Below, in pieces: positions 17,968 to 26,048 of a stretch of 64,000 nucleotides of DNA; position 1 is the stretch's first letter, and every line of letters starts with the position of its first letter. The stretch spans positions 2,790,001-2,854,000 of the forward strand of contig NZ_CP010776.1 of NCBI RefSeq assembly GCF_001577755.1. Direction: 5' to 3'. The DNA is from Rufibacter sp. DG15C (GTDB lineage: Bacteria; Bacteroidota; Bacteroidia; Cytophagales; Hymenobacteraceae). The notes beneath the pieces were generated by a model. It had not been told where the DNA came from and made no database searches. It saw nothing but the letters and a program-made list of their open reading frames with translations. The translations under genes and the position numbers were made by a program.

Positions 17968-17990
17968 GATAAAACGGATGCGCCAAGGGA

Positions 17991-18026
17991 CGTTTTTGGG
18001 CTGTTTTCTGGAAAACAGGCCAAAAA
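17991..18026. repeat. PAL palindrome copy 9
   Basis: Near-consensus copy: CGTTTTTGGGCTGTTTT, CTGG, AAAACAGGCCAAAAAA. It forms the right bracket of the dispersed repeat and is 194 bp upstream of ccoG. Confidence 0.85.
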
Positions 18027-18219
18027 AGCTTCATAAATGTTTACCTAACTCGCAACTCATGTTAAAAGGTGAGATAAATCATTTTCAGGGATGATGAAGG
18101 CAATGGTATGCGGGGTGGGGGCGGGGTAATTTTACAACAGGTTCAAAGGAGAGGAAACACTTCTGCTTCTGAGCCAGAAAGTACAAGCTCGCTGCCGGGC
18201 GCACAACCGGTATGAGACC
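18027..18219. other. Spacer upstream of ccoG with a dispersed-repeat remnant
   Basis: No gene. The stretch 18183-18208 carries CTCGCTGCCG and GGGCGCACA, both of which also occur in the dispersed repeat copies, joined here without the material between them. It looks like a deleted third copy sitting directly before ccoG. Confidence 0.45.
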
Positions 18220-19620
18220 ATGAGTAATATTCTATCAGAGCCTGAAACCTTCCGGGATCATATATCCACGGTAGACAAAGACGGCAAACGGGTGTGGGTG
18301 TACCCTAAAAAGCCCTCCGGTAAACTATACCAATACCGCAAGTACGTGAGCTACCTGCTCCTGACCATGCTCTTCACTGGTCCGTTCTGGAAGGTGAACG
18401 GTCTGCCGGTGCTCATGCTCAACTTCCCGGCGCGTAAGTTCATCTTGTTCGGGCAGATCTTCTGGCCGCAGGATTTCTTCATCCTGTTGCTGGGTTTCAT
18501 GGCGTTTGTAGTGTTCATCATCTTGTTCACGGTGGTGTATGGACGTGTTTTCTGTGGCTGGATTTGTCCGCAGACCATTTTCATGGAAATGGTGTTCAGG
18601 CGCATTGAATACTGGATTGAAGGCGATGCCCCGCAGCAAAAAGCGTTGGACCGCGCGCCCATGTCTTTTGAGAAGGTCTGGAAGAAGACGGCCAAGCACA
18701 CGCTGTTTGTGCTTGTGTCCTTTGTGATTGCCCATACGTTCCTGGCCTACATCATTGGAGTTGAGGACCTCTGGCAGATTGTGACAGACTCTCCTGCTAA
18801 CCATATGGGTGACCTTGTTTCGCTTATTATGTTTACTGGAGTGTTCTACTTTATCTTCTCCAGGTTTAGAGAGCAGGTGTGTACCATTGTCTGCCCCTAT
18901 GGAAGGTTGCAAGGAGTAATGCAAGACAAGCAGACCATTACGGTAGCCTATGACTACCAGCGCGGCGAACCCAGAAGCAAGCTGCGTAAAAACCAGATTC
19001 GTACGGAAGGAGATTGCATTGACTGCCACCAGTGCGTGCAGGTCTGCCCGACGGGGATTGACATCCGGGACGGGGCTCAGCAGATGGAATGCATTAACTG
19101 CACCGCCTGTATTGACGCCTGCAACAACATCATGGACCTCATCAACAAGCCGCACGGCCTGATTAGAATGACGTCTGAGGAAAGCATTGAAGAGAAGAAG
19201 CCTTGGAAATTGACCCCTCGTGTGAAGCTCTACACCACCATTCTAGTATTGTTGATGTCAGCCTTCGGGACGTTGCTGGCCACCAGAAGCAACGTGGACG
19301 CGACCATTCTGCGTACGCCGGGCATGTTGTACCAGAATACGGAGAGCGGTGGCGTCAGCAACCTTTACAACATCACAGTCATCAACAAAACAGACATTCA
19401 GATGCCTATCACCTTGAAGCTCATATCACCGAAGGGCACCATCAAGGTCATCCGGAATGAGTTGGTGTTACCGAAGCAAGGTTTGGTAGAGGGCGTGTTT
19501 TTTGCTGAAATCCCAAAAAACAGCCTGGAATTGGCGAGCTCAGAAATCACCATTGGCGTGTACAGCGGCAACCAACTTCTCACCACCGAAACCACTAAGT
19601 TCCTGGGGCCAGGTCATTAA
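18220..19620 (+). CDS. ccoG: Cytochrome c oxidase accessory protein CcoG (polyferredoxin)
   Basis: A 466-residue inner-membrane iron-sulfur protein that acts in cbb3 oxidase maturation; CcoG is described as a cupric reductase supporting copper delivery. Four or five transmembrane helices occupy about residues 40-210 and one more about 335-355. Two 4Fe-4S ferredoxin motifs are visible, CIDCHQCVQVCPTG near 266-279 and CINCTACIDACNN near 290-302, and the early CGWICPQ segment is typical of the family. A C-terminal immunoglobulin-like domain (about 370-466) completes the protein. It is followed by fixH after a 163-bp repeat-bearing gap. Confidence 0.94.
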   Translation: MSNILSEPETFRDHISTVDKDGKRVWVYPKKPSGKLYQYRKYVSYLLLTMLFTGPFWKVNGLPVLMLNFPARKFILFGQIFWPQDFFILLLGFMAFVVFIILFTVVYGRVFCGWICPQTIFMEMVFRRIEYWIEGDAPQQKALDRAPMSFEKVWKKTAKHTLFVLVSFVIAHTFLAYIIGVEDLWQIVTDSPANHMGDLVSLIMFTGVFYFIFSRFREQVCTIVCPYGRLQGVMQDKQTITVAYDYQRGEPRSKLRKNQIRTEGDCIDCHQCVQVCPTGIDIRDGAQQMECINCTACIDACNNIMDLINKPHGLIRMTSEESIEEKKPWKLTPRVKLYTTILVLLMSAFGTLLATRSNVDATILRTPGMLYQNTESGGVSNLYNITVINKTDIQMPITLKLISPKGTIKVIRNELVLPKQGLVEGVFFAEIPKNSLELASSEITIGVYSGNQLLTTETTKFLGPGH

Positions 19621-19783
19621 TGTGCTATTTTTTGATTTGAAGATTTGGAGATGTTCAAATTTGAAAATGTCACTAAATATTAAACAAGTGAGCAAATCGC
19701 AAATGACATAGAAATGCTTAAAAGAAGTCTTGCGTCTTGTGTCTGACATCTTGCGTCTTCTAAAATAACTAACGTTTACTAAA
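19621..19783. repeat. Repeat-rich spacer between ccoG and fixH
   Basis: After the stop comes TTAATGTGCTATTTTTTGAT, which resembles the 3' spacer of the PurF-like gene (AATGTGCTGATTTTTCAATG). At 19711-19760 there is a block of CTTGCGTCTTGTGTCTGACA-type repeats related to 15877-15975. No gene is present. Confidence 0.55.
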
Positions 19784-20257
19784 ATGTCTATCCATACCAA
19801 TACCCCCGCAGTACCAAAGAAGTCTCTTCTTCCTTACATCATCATTTCGGCGTTTCTGCTGTTCATCTGCTACATAGGCATGCTGGTGTATGGCACCATG
19901 CAGAGCGACGTGGACTTGGTAAGCAAGGACTATTACGCCAAAGAACTGGCTTACAATGAGCGCATGCAACAGTTAAGCCACGCGCAACAGCTAGAACAGC
20001 CCATCCAGATTATTGCGGCACAGGCGGCAGGTCAATTGGTGGTGCAGTTCCCCGCAGAGCTAAGGAAAGCCACGGGGTCGGTGTTGTTTTTCAGGCCTTC
20101 TGACGTGACGCTTGACTTTGAGGTACCTTTGAAACTGAACGCTGACGGTTTGCAACACTTCACTACCGGCTCCCTGACCAAAGGGCTATGGCGCGTGCAG
20201 GTGGTGGGCAAAGTAGGCGACAAGGAATATTATCAGCAACAAGACGTAACGCTCTAA
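19784..20257 (+). CDS. fixH: FixH family protein (cbb3 oxidase accessory)
   Basis: A 157-residue membrane-anchored protein. One N-terminal transmembrane helix (about residues 14-37) is followed by DVDLVSKDYYAKELAYNE, the hallmark of FixH/CcoH proteins, and a periplasmic beta-rich domain. It associates with the assembling cbb3 oxidase. The start ATG is clear, and the stop is 3 bp before the next gene, so the two are translationally close. Function comes from the family and the position. Confidence 0.88.
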   Translation: MSIHTNTPAVPKKSLLPYIIISAFLLFICYIGMLVYGTMQSDVDLVSKDYYAKELAYNERMQQLSHAQQLEQPIQIIAAQAAGQLVVQFPAELRKATGSVLFFRPSDVTLDFEVPLKLNADGLQHFTTGSLTKGLWRVQVVGKVGDKEYYQQQDVTL

Positions 20258-20260
20258 ACC

Positions 20261-20965
20261 ATGTGGTGGGCTGGATTGGTCATAGGTTTTATCAGTAGTT
20301 TTCATTGCGTAGGGATGTGCGGCCCTATTGCAATGGCGCTACCTGTTGGCAGGGGTACCGGCGCTTCCTTTCTGGGAGGCCGGCTCCTGTACAACATAGG
20401 CCGACTTACTACCTATGTAGTGTTAGGTGCTGTGGCTGGGGCTATTGGTTCAACCTTGAACCTGGCGGGCTGGCAACAAACGCTGTCCATAGCCTCTGGC
20501 GTCATGATGCTTTTGTTGGTAGTGTTACCCGCCGCTACTTCTAATAAAATAAACCGCTGGTTGGGCACCGAAAAATGGTGGAACGCCCTAAGAAAGGCCA
20601 TGGCCAAGCACTTCGGGAATGGGTCGCCAAGAGCCTTGTACCAGATTGGCGTCTTGAACGGATTGTTGCCGTGCGGGATGGTGTATTTTGCCTTGGCCGG
20701 GGCCATCAGTGCGCCGGGTGTGGGCGGAGCCATGTTGTATATGGCCATGTTCGGGCTGGGGACCATTCCTTTAATGTGGCTGGTGTCTCTGTCCGGTAAA
20801 ATGATTCAGCCCAAGATGCGCTACTACATGCGCACCGCGGTTCCGTATGTGGCCGGATGTCTGGCCGTCTTGTTCATTCTTAGAGGCCTTAACCTGGGCG
20901 TACCCTACGTGAGCCCGCAACTGGTGACTACCACCTCTGAGGTTTCGGTTTGTCACGTTCCTTAA
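20261..20965 (+). CDS. Sulfite exporter TauE/SafE-like (DsbD/CcdA-like) membrane protein
   Basis: A 234-residue polytopic inner-membrane protein with about six helices. The N-terminal HCVGMCGPIAMALP motif and the later NGLLPCGMVYFALAGA segment place it in the TauE/SafE_2 (DsbD-like) family that is regularly found next to cbb3 genes in Bacteroidota. The two conserved Cys-containing motifs suggest metal (copper) or thiol transfer, and copper handling for the oxidase is a reasonable inference from context. It is 3 bp after fixH. Its 3' end is followed by the stress-protein gene after 29 bp. Confidence 0.85.
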   Translation: MWWAGLVIGFISSFHCVGMCGPIAMALPVGRGTGASFLGGRLLYNIGRLTTYVVLGAVAGAIGSTLNLAGWQQTLSIASGVMMLLLVVLPAATSNKINRWLGTEKWWNALRKAMAKHFGNGSPRALYQIGVLNGLLPCGMVYFALAGAISAPGVGGAMLYMAMFGLGTIPLMWLVSLSGKMIQPKMRYYMRTAVPYVAGCLAVLFILRGLNLGVPYVSPQLVTTTSEVSVCHVP

Positions 20966-20994
20966 TCAGAAATATACCTATCAAAAAACAGACT

Positions 20995-21888
20995 ATGAAC
21001 TCGCTAAGAATTCTACTTCCTTTCAATTTCACAGACGCCTGCGTGACCGCTTTGCGCTATGCGTACCAGTTTGCCGACCACATAGGTGCAGACATTACGC
21101 TGTTGCATTGCACTGGCGCTTTGCAACTCACGCCCACCTTTGAAAGCCAATTGGTGATGCGTCTGAGGAGCTTCGCGGAGCGCCATGCCCGCCAAGTTAC
21201 CGCTGGCATAGGCACCGAACCTCTTATTGAATGCTCCATCAAAGAAGGCGATCTAAGAAAGCATTTAACCCAGCTGGTGGACGAGTGGGACATTGACATG
21301 CTGGTGTCCCCGGCAGACTATCTGCTGGCTGGATTGGAGCAGCAAGAGGTAGTGGCCTTGCCCGAGTTAGTGAAGTGTCCTATTCTTTTAGTGCCAAGCA
21401 ACGCCGTTTTTCAGCCGTTAAAGGAGATTGTCTTCAGTCTGGACGTAACAGATACCAATGAGGCCGTCATGAAACGCGTGCAGAAGCTGGCCCAGAAGTT
21501 CAATGTGCACCTTACGCTGTTGCACTTGCACAGCCAGCTAGACGGCGTGAGTTTCTGCCAGGTGAAGAAGGCCGCCGCCACGCTTAAAACGGAATTGCCG
21601 TACCCCAACCTGGACATTGTCTGCCAGGAAGAGGATGATTTGCTGGAAGGCCTGAACAGTTTCTCCGGAAGAGCTACGCCAGACTTGTTTGTGCTAGCCA
21701 CCAGAGACACGCACCTGTTACAGGAATACTTCTCTAGTGATTACCGCAAGACTAGTCCCGGCCATTTGCGCACGCCTTTGCTCAACCTGTACCAAGCCAG
21801 AAAGACCCCTTGCTCAGCCAGTTGCCGCCATTGCAACCATGAGGTGAAAGAAGAGGATACTGCGGCAAAGGCTGGTTTGGCTACCTAG
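20995..21888 (+). CDS. Tandem universal stress protein (UspA-like)
   Basis: A 297-residue protein with two UspA-like halves. The first begins RILLPFNFTDACVTALRYA and contains TLLHCTG; the second begins EIVFSLDVTDTNEAV with LTLLHLHSQ. The G-x2-G-x9-GS ATP-binding pattern is not clearly kept, so it may not bind ATP. The C-terminal tail has three cysteines (PCSASCRHCNHE), a CxxC-like cluster. I place the start at ATG 20995; an upstream in-frame TTG at 20950 would overlap the preceding gene. It is probably part of the oxidase operon. Confidence 0.85.
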   Translation: MNSLRILLPFNFTDACVTALRYAYQFADHIGADITLLHCTGALQLTPTFESQLVMRLRSFAERHARQVTAGIGTEPLIECSIKEGDLRKHLTQLVDEWDIDMLVSPADYLLAGLEQQEVVALPELVKCPILLVPSNAVFQPLKEIVFSLDVTDTNEAVMKRVQKLAQKFNVHLTLLHLHSQLDGVSFCQVKKAAATLKTELPYPNLDIVCQEEDDLLEGLNSFSGRATPDLFVLATRDTHLLQEYFSSDYRKTSPGHLRTPLLNLYQARKTPCSASCRHCNHEVKEEDTAAKAGLAT

Positions 21889-21906
21889 CGTGTTATCATA
21901 TAATAG

Positions 21907-21944
21907 CGTTTTTGGCTTGTTTTTCAGGAAACAGGCTAAAAACG
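21907..21944. repeat. PAL palindrome copy 10
   Basis: Arms CGTTTTTGG and CTAAAAACG, 18 bp after the stress-protein gene. Its right arm AAAAACG is also the outer arm of the following terminator. Confidence 0.85.
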
Positions 21945-21987
21945 GCAAGTCCCGACAGTGCGTTAACTGGCGGGACTTGCCGTTTTT
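21938..21987. terminator. Bidirectional intrinsic terminator sharing an arm with PAL copy 10
   Basis: A 17-bp perfect stem (AAAAACGGCAAGTCCCG at 21938-21954 with 21971-21987), 16-nt loop and flanking A/T runs, between convergent genes. Confidence 0.85.
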
Positions 21988-22003
21988 ATAGAGCATGCAT
22001 GGC

Positions 22004-22450
22004 TTATTTTTCAGCCTTGGCTAAATGAGTTGCACCTTTTAAGGCGTCTTCTTCATAGGCCATTTTCATGTAGTGCATCACTTCCTCATTTACGTCCTCG
22101 GGTTCATAAATCCTGAGCCAGTGGTTGGTTTGCTTTTCGCCTACGTGGCCAATCTTATGAAAGCACAGCGTGTCTGCGTAAACTTTGCTGAGCGGTATGT
22201 ACACGTCCAGGAAGGTGCGGCCCATTTTGTAAATCATGCAAAAGCGGGTGTTCTTGGCCAGCGATAACATAGACTTGGATGGATGAATTCGGAAGTCTCC
22301 GATGGTGCGGTACTGGTCCAGAAAATGGTGGTACAGCGCAAGTACTTTCTCAGGTTTGCCGCGCAGAAAGTCGGCCTCGGTTTTGTCCAGGCAAGAGTGG
22401 GCTTGGTTGGTTCTCAGGAACTGTTGGGTGCAGATTTCGCAGGTCCACAT
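22004..22450 (-). CDS. DUF5655-like protein with N-terminal zinc finger
   Basis: A 148-residue soluble protein. Residues 3-20 hold CEICTQQF and a later HSC, a Cys2-His-Cys zinc-finger-like arrangement. The rest matches the DUF5655 pattern (VLALYHHFLDQYRTIGD, then SMLSLAKNTRFCMIY and HWLRIYEPEDVNEEV). DUF5655 domains are related to a DNA-transport/nuclease-associated fold but have no established activity. It is downstream of signal peptidase I on the same strand, separated by a PAL element, and converges on the stress-protein gene. Confidence 0.72.
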   Translation of the reverse strand: MWTCEICTQQFLRTNQAHSCLDKTEADFLRGKPEKVLALYHHFLDQYRTIGDFRIHPSKSMLSLAKNTRFCMIYKMGRTFLDVYIPLSKVYADTLCFHKIGHVGEKQTNHWLRIYEPEDVNEEVMHYMKMAYEEDALKGATHLAKAEK

Positions 22451-22461
22451 GGGCGTGAGGT

Positions 22462-22499
22462 CGTTTTTGGGGTATTTTTTGGAAAGTAGGCCAAAAACG
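22462..22499. repeat. PAL palindrome copy 11
   Basis: Arms CGTTTTTGG and CCAAAAACG, between two minus-strand genes, 3' of lepB. Confidence 0.85.
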
Positions 22500-22565
22500 G
22501 CACTTCCGCAAGAAAAGCCGGTGGCTAGGTTTTGGTAAAAATGCCAGCCATTTAACTAAAGGAGC

Positions 22566-23690
22566 TTAGTTTACGGTATGCATCAAGCGGTTCCATCTAA
22601 TCTTGTCCGTGAGGCTGGCTGTGGAGTCAGCGGACATCCAGATCAGGACGGCTTTGCCTACAATGTATTCTTCGGGCACAAAGCCCCAGTACCTGGAGTC
22701 ATTGGAGTTGTGGCGGTTGTCGCCCATCATGAAATAGTAGTTCTGCTTAAAGGTGTAGTGGGTGAGTTCTTTGCCGTTCTGGTAGAGCCTGCCGTTCCTT
22801 TTCTCCACCTTATCATTATGCTCGTACACCCTTATAGCTTTTTCATACAGGGGCAGCGTGGCTGGCGTGAGGGCCACCGTGGCGCCCGCTTTGGGAATGT
22901 ACAGCGGCCCGAAATTGTCCTGGTTCCAGGCATGCGTGGCCGGCGTCTGCGGAAACACCTGCACTTCTGGGGTGCCCGGCGCTGCTTTTAAGGCCACCAC
23001 CTCTTTGATGAAGTCAAAGGAGCGGAGCTTTGCCGCCGTTTCTGGCGAGGTATGCACATAATAACCATCCTGCGCGGCCATCACCTCACGTATGCCCTGC
23101 TTTTTGAAGAATCTCTCCTGCACGTAGCCATCGGTTTTAAGGTAATAGCTGAATTGTAGCTTGGCGGGGTCTTCCTGGGCGGTTCCGTTAAGATATACTT
23201 GGCCGTCTTTGATCTGGAGGGTGTCTCCGGCCACGCCTATGCACCGCTTTATCAAGAAGGTTTTCAAATCCACTGGTCGTTCCTCTTCCTGGGGGTGGTT
23301 GAAAACGACGGCATCATTGCGTTTAACTTCAGAAATGCCTGGCAGACGGTAAGACGGCAACTGAATCACCTCTGAGAAGGAGGGAATGTTGGTGCCCCAG
23401 AGCGTCTGGTGGGTAAGCGGAGCCTGCAGCGGAGTCATGGGCGTGCGCGAACCGTAGTGCAACTTGCTTACATACAAATGGTCTCCGGTGAGCAGCGAGC
23501 CTTCCATGGAAGAAGTAGGAATGGCATACGCCTCAAAGGTCAGCCACCGGATGATGGTGGCGCAGACTACTGCAAACATGAGAGCGTCGCCCCATTCCCG
23601 CACCGCAGATTTCTTGACTTTGGGAGCAGTAGTTTTGTCTTTTCTTTTCCAGAAATATTGGGCCATGGAAATGCGTGCTAAGTACAACAT
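22566..23690 (-). CDS. lepB: Signal peptidase I
   Basis: A 374-residue inner-membrane serine protease that removes signal peptides from exported proteins. A transmembrane helix (about residues 35-55) precedes the box B motif [14 protein letters not shown] with nucleophile Ser61, and the general base is Lys148 in [15 protein letters not shown]. The late [17 protein letters not shown] box is intact. The protein is longer than the E. coli enzyme because of an insertion between Lys148 and the last box (about residues 170-310), usual in Bacteroidota. The start may be ATG 23690 or ATG 23666 (MAQYFW). It is monocistronic with PAL copies on both sides. Confidence 0.93.
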   Translation of the reverse strand: MLYLARISMAQYFWKRKDKTTAPKVKKSAVREWGDALMFAVVCATIIRWLTFEAYAIPTSSMEGSLLTGDHLYVSKLHYGSRTPMTPLQAPLTHQTLWGTNIPSFSEVIQLPSYRLPGISEVKRNDAVVFNHPQEEERPVDLKTFLIKRCIGVAGDTLQIKDGQVYLNGTAQEDPAKLQFSYYLKTDGYVQERFFKKQGIREVMAAQDGYYVHTSPETAAKLRSFDFIKEVVALKAAPGTPEVQVFPQTPATHAWNQDNFGPLYIPKAGATVALTPATLPLYEKAIRVYEHNDKVEKRNGRLYQNGKELTHYTFKQNYYFMMGDNRHNSNDSRYWGFVPEEYIVGKAVLIWMSADSTASLTDKIRWNRLMHTVN

Positions 23691-23864
23691 TAGAATATAT
23701 AATAAAACTATATTCCAGTTGGATTATTGTACACAGACGTCTCTTTAACACATAGTAAGCGTGGCTTAGGGTTCAATTGCTGTTCCCATATAATGGCTGA
23801 TAGTGTCCAGTTTATCTAACCGCCTTTCATATAACTACGACAGCACTCACAGGTAAAGGACAGG

Positions 23865-23901
23865 CGTTTTTAGCTTAGTTCCTGGAAAACAGGCTAAAAA
23901 C
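23865..23901. repeat. PAL palindrome copy 12
   Basis: Arms CGTTTTTAGC and GCTAAAAAC with matched GC-to-AT changes in both arms, CTGG centre. It lies 3' of the DUF1456 gene. Confidence 0.85.
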
Positions 23902-23935
23902 AAAAACCACAGCGTTGGGGCTGTGGTTTAGTGCT

Positions 23936-24304
23936 TTATCTCTTACTTCTGAAAGGCCGTCTATCGTCTTCTCTTGGCTGATCCCTGCTGTCCTCACGGT
24001 TTCTGCCGCCGTCCCGGTCCTGGCTATTTCTATCTCTGGGAGCAGAAGCTGGCTTCTGTGGTTGGTCTGTACCTGCTTTTTTGGGTTCCATGGGCCCGCG
24101 CATGTGAATGACTAGTCCGTTCAGGAAGTTGCGCAGCAGTTGGTCGCCGCAGGGTTGGTAGTTGGGGTGGTCCTCCTTCCGGAAGATGGCGCCCAACTCA
24201 CTCTTGGTGACGTTGAAGTCTACCAGCCTGAGGATGTCTATGATCTGGTCATCGCGCAGTTGCAAGGCCACGCGTAGTTTCTTGAGGATATCGTTGTTGG
24301 TCAT
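23936..24304 (-). CDS. DUF1456 (YehS-like) family protein
   Basis: A 122-residue protein. Residues 1-72 form one DUF1456 domain (NNDILKKLRVALQLRDDQII, then FNVTKSELGAIFRKEDHPNY and CGDQLLRNFLNGL). E. coli YehS has two such repeats, so this is about half. The C-terminal 45 residues are disordered and rich in Arg, Asp and Pro, a tail that could bind nucleic acid, though that is only inference. Function of the family is unknown. The gene stands alone on the minus strand. Confidence 0.82.
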   Translation of the reverse strand: MTNNDILKKLRVALQLRDDQIIDILRLVDFNVTKSELGAIFRKEDHPNYQPCGDQLLRNFLNGLVIHMRGPMEPKKAGTDQPQKPASAPRDRNSQDRDGGRNREDSRDQPREDDRRPFRSKR

Positions 24305-24410
24305 AGGCGTTTATCAATGGGCCGTCTTTGGATAGTACGGCAAATGGGGCATTCTGTAGATAAAGGATAAAATTACGGTTTCTTTTCAGCTTTCTACTGA
24401 GAGGCTTTAT

Positions 24411-24441
24411 TTTAGGATGCCCCCGTTTTTCTCTACTTTTA
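24411..24441 (+). promoter_or_regulatory. Predicted Bacteroidota-type promoter of the YciI-like gene
   Basis: TTTA at 24411-24414, a 19-bp spacer, and TACTTTTA at 24434-24441 match the TTTG-N19-TAnnTTTG pattern with one change in each box, 21 bp before the ATG. Confidence 0.5.
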
Positions 24442-24462
24442 GCTTCTTAATTAGAACTGACT

Positions 24463-24753
24463 ATGACACAATACTTAGTTACCGGCACAGATTTCACCAC
24501 CGAGGGCGCCTTGGACCACCGCATGGCCATCCGGCCCCAGCACATTGACATGATGAAAAACCTGAAGGAAAGCGGCAACTTTCTCTTGGGTGGCGCTTTT
24601 CTAGATGAGCAAGGCATCATGCGCGGCTCCTCTTTGGTGTTGCAATTTGAGACCGAGTCAGACTTGCAAAAGTGGATGTCTGAAGAACCGTATATCCTGA
24701 ACAAAGTCTGGGAGACGGTGGATGTAAAGCAGTATAAGATTGCCCAGATATAA
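24463..24753 (+). CDS. YciI family protein
   Basis: A 96-residue protein with the YCII-related ferredoxin-like fold. Visible are the early Asp in GTDF, the conserved HRMAIRPQHIDMMKNLKESG region with the His used in the family, the GGAFLDEQG turn and the EEPYILNKVWETV segment near the end. YciI-like proteins are small putative enzymes or adaptors of uncertain activity. It is alone on the plus strand, with a predicted promoter and a PAL copy 9 bp after the stop. Confidence 0.85.
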   Translation: MTQYLVTGTDFTTEGALDHRMAIRPQHIDMMKNLKESGNFLLGGAFLDEQGIMRGSSLVLQFETESDLQKWMSEEPYILNKVWETVDVKQYKIAQI

Positions 24754-24762
24754 ACAGTTTGT

Positions 24763-24800
24763 CGTTTTTGGCTTGTTTTCTGGAAAATAGGCCAAAAAAC
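24763..24800. repeat. PAL palindrome copy 13
   Basis: CGTTTTTGGCTTGTTTT, CTGG, AAAATAGGCCAAAAAA. It lies 3' of the YciI-like gene and brackets the dispersed repeat copy B on its left. Confidence 0.85.
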
Positions 24801-24818
24801 TTTTATAATTAGACCTTT

Positions 24819-25330
24819 TTTGTCCCCCTTTGAAGGGGGTAGGGGGATGACGTACGAGTTCTGAGTCGCTAGTCCAGAGTTCTGAGTCTAGAATCCGGAG
24901 TTCAAAAAAGCCTTTATTTTCGCCCGCCGTTGTTGGTGTTCTCACCAACGACCTTAATTTCCGTTCAAGCCTCTACCTTCCAACACCGTCCTCCCCAATC
25001 CTCCTTCCTTGCTTTCTATTAGCGTTTGTCACTTTTCTCCTTGATGAGAAAAGTAACCAAAAGAATCAAGAAGAAAAGAAACTCGCTGCCGCTCAGACAG
25101 CTTTTCTTCATTCTCTGCACCTGGCGAGCGCTATTCATCCATAGCCCGCTTACGCTTCTGCCAATTGAAAAGCTACTACATCTCCCTCCCATGCTCCGGG
25201 CGCACAGCCAGGGCTGCCCTGCGCAAGGTCGGTCGGCTATCAGATTGCTAGGAGAGACGTTGCAATGCCTTTCTGAGCTGACGCGGTGCATTGTAGAGAC
25301 AATGGCACTGCCTTGTCTCTCACGCATTGC
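24819..25330. repeat. Dispersed intergenic repeat, copy B
   Basis: Counterpart of 17537-17967, with the same ordered blocks: TTTGTCCCCCTTTGAAGGGG, TGTCACTTTTCTCCTTGATG, CCAAAAGAATCAAGAA, CTCGCTGCCGCTCAGACAG, ATGCTCCGGGCGCACAGCC, CTGCGCAAGGTCGGTCGGC and CACTGCCTTGTC. About 170 bp between the first two blocks are unrelated to copy A. The segment GATGAGAAAAGTAACC here is changed in copy A. Open frames within it are not conserved, so I call no gene. Confidence 0.8.
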
Positions 25331-25372
25331 CATCTGCTTCATCTATAGAATTCTATGAGGGATTAAGATGCT

Positions 25373-25410
25373 CGTTTTTCGCCTATTTCCCAGAAAACAG
25401 AACAAAAACG
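25373..25410. repeat. PAL palindrome copy 14
   Basis: CCAG-type centre (CCCAGAAAA), left arm CGTTTTTCGCC, right arm AACAAAAACG. It lies 3' of the minus-strand DUF2628-like gene and brackets dispersed repeat B on its right. Confidence 0.8.
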
Positions 25411-25422
25411 GAGACGTAGCTT

Positions 25423-25911
25423 TTACTGGCCCATCAATAGCAAGACTAGCAACATCACGGCAATCACAATATGCGGGATAAAGGTGACGCCGCCTTTCTG
25501 GCTGAGTAGTTCAAGGGCGGTGTCTTCGTTGGGCGTGGCGGCAATGGCTTTGTCAACTTCGCGCTGGGCCTGGCGCATGTAAAAATAGTTGGCCAAAAAA
25601 CCCGTCACCAATCCCCAGAAAAGCATAGCGCCTCTTTCATACCAGAAGGCATTTACAGCGGTGATGAATTTCTGCTCCAGCAGGTAGTTTAACAGGATGG
25701 ACTGACCAACCACCACTACCAGCAGAAACAGCGCAAAGCGGTTCATCTTGCGGTAAAGCAGCCAAGGCAGACCCAGAAAGAAGGCGTAGAAGTTGAAGGT
25801 GAACTTTCGGCCGGCCTGGTACTGCTCCAGCTTGTCATAATAGTAGTCATGACTCTGCCCGAAATAGGTGCGGTAGTATATCTCTTTGTCTTCTTCGGAC
25901 ATGGTACTCAA
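25423..25911 (-). CDS. DUF2628-like membrane protein
   Basis: A 162-residue protein. A charged N terminus (about 1-35, with YYRTYFGQSHDYYYDKLE) is followed by KFTFNFYAFFLGLPWLLYRK, the typical DUF2628 signature, and then three or four hydrophobic helices (about 43-52, 56-74, 90-108 and 144-160). Members are inner-membrane proteins of unknown function. The gene is monocistronic, with a spacer of 137 bp before the helicase gene end. Confidence 0.7.
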   Translation of the reverse strand: MSTMSEEDKEIYYRTYFGQSHDYYYDKLEQYQAGRKFTFNFYAFFLGLPWLLYRKMNRFALFLLVVVVGQSILLNYLLEQKFITAVNAFWYERGAMLFWGLVTGFLANYFYMRQAQREVDKAIAATPNEDTALELLSQKGGVTFIPHIVIAVMLLVLLLMGQ

Positions 25912-25974
25912 TTCTGAATTAGGTAAACAGTTAGCCTGATTGAATGTAGATGGCTAACCCAGCTATAAAGGTAA

Positions 25975-26018
25975 CGAGAAACGAACGTTTCTCGCCTACT
26001 TCATAGCAGCCAGAAACG
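25975..26018. other. Small hairpin and degenerate PAL-like sequence
   Basis: A 9-bp perfect inverted repeat (CGAGAAACG at 25975-25983, CGTTTCTCG at 25986-25994) overlaps a decayed PAL-like palindrome (CGTTTCTCGCC to GGCCAGAAACG-like, to 26018), downstream of the helicase gene. Confidence 0.4.
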
Positions 26019-26048
26019 CAAATCTGCTAAAAGGAACGTGCCGCCAAC

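Noticed and set aside
25026-25358. Open frame in dispersed repeat copy B as a real gene
   Set aside because: The corresponding frame is not kept in copy A, so the sequence is conserved as DNA rather than protein.
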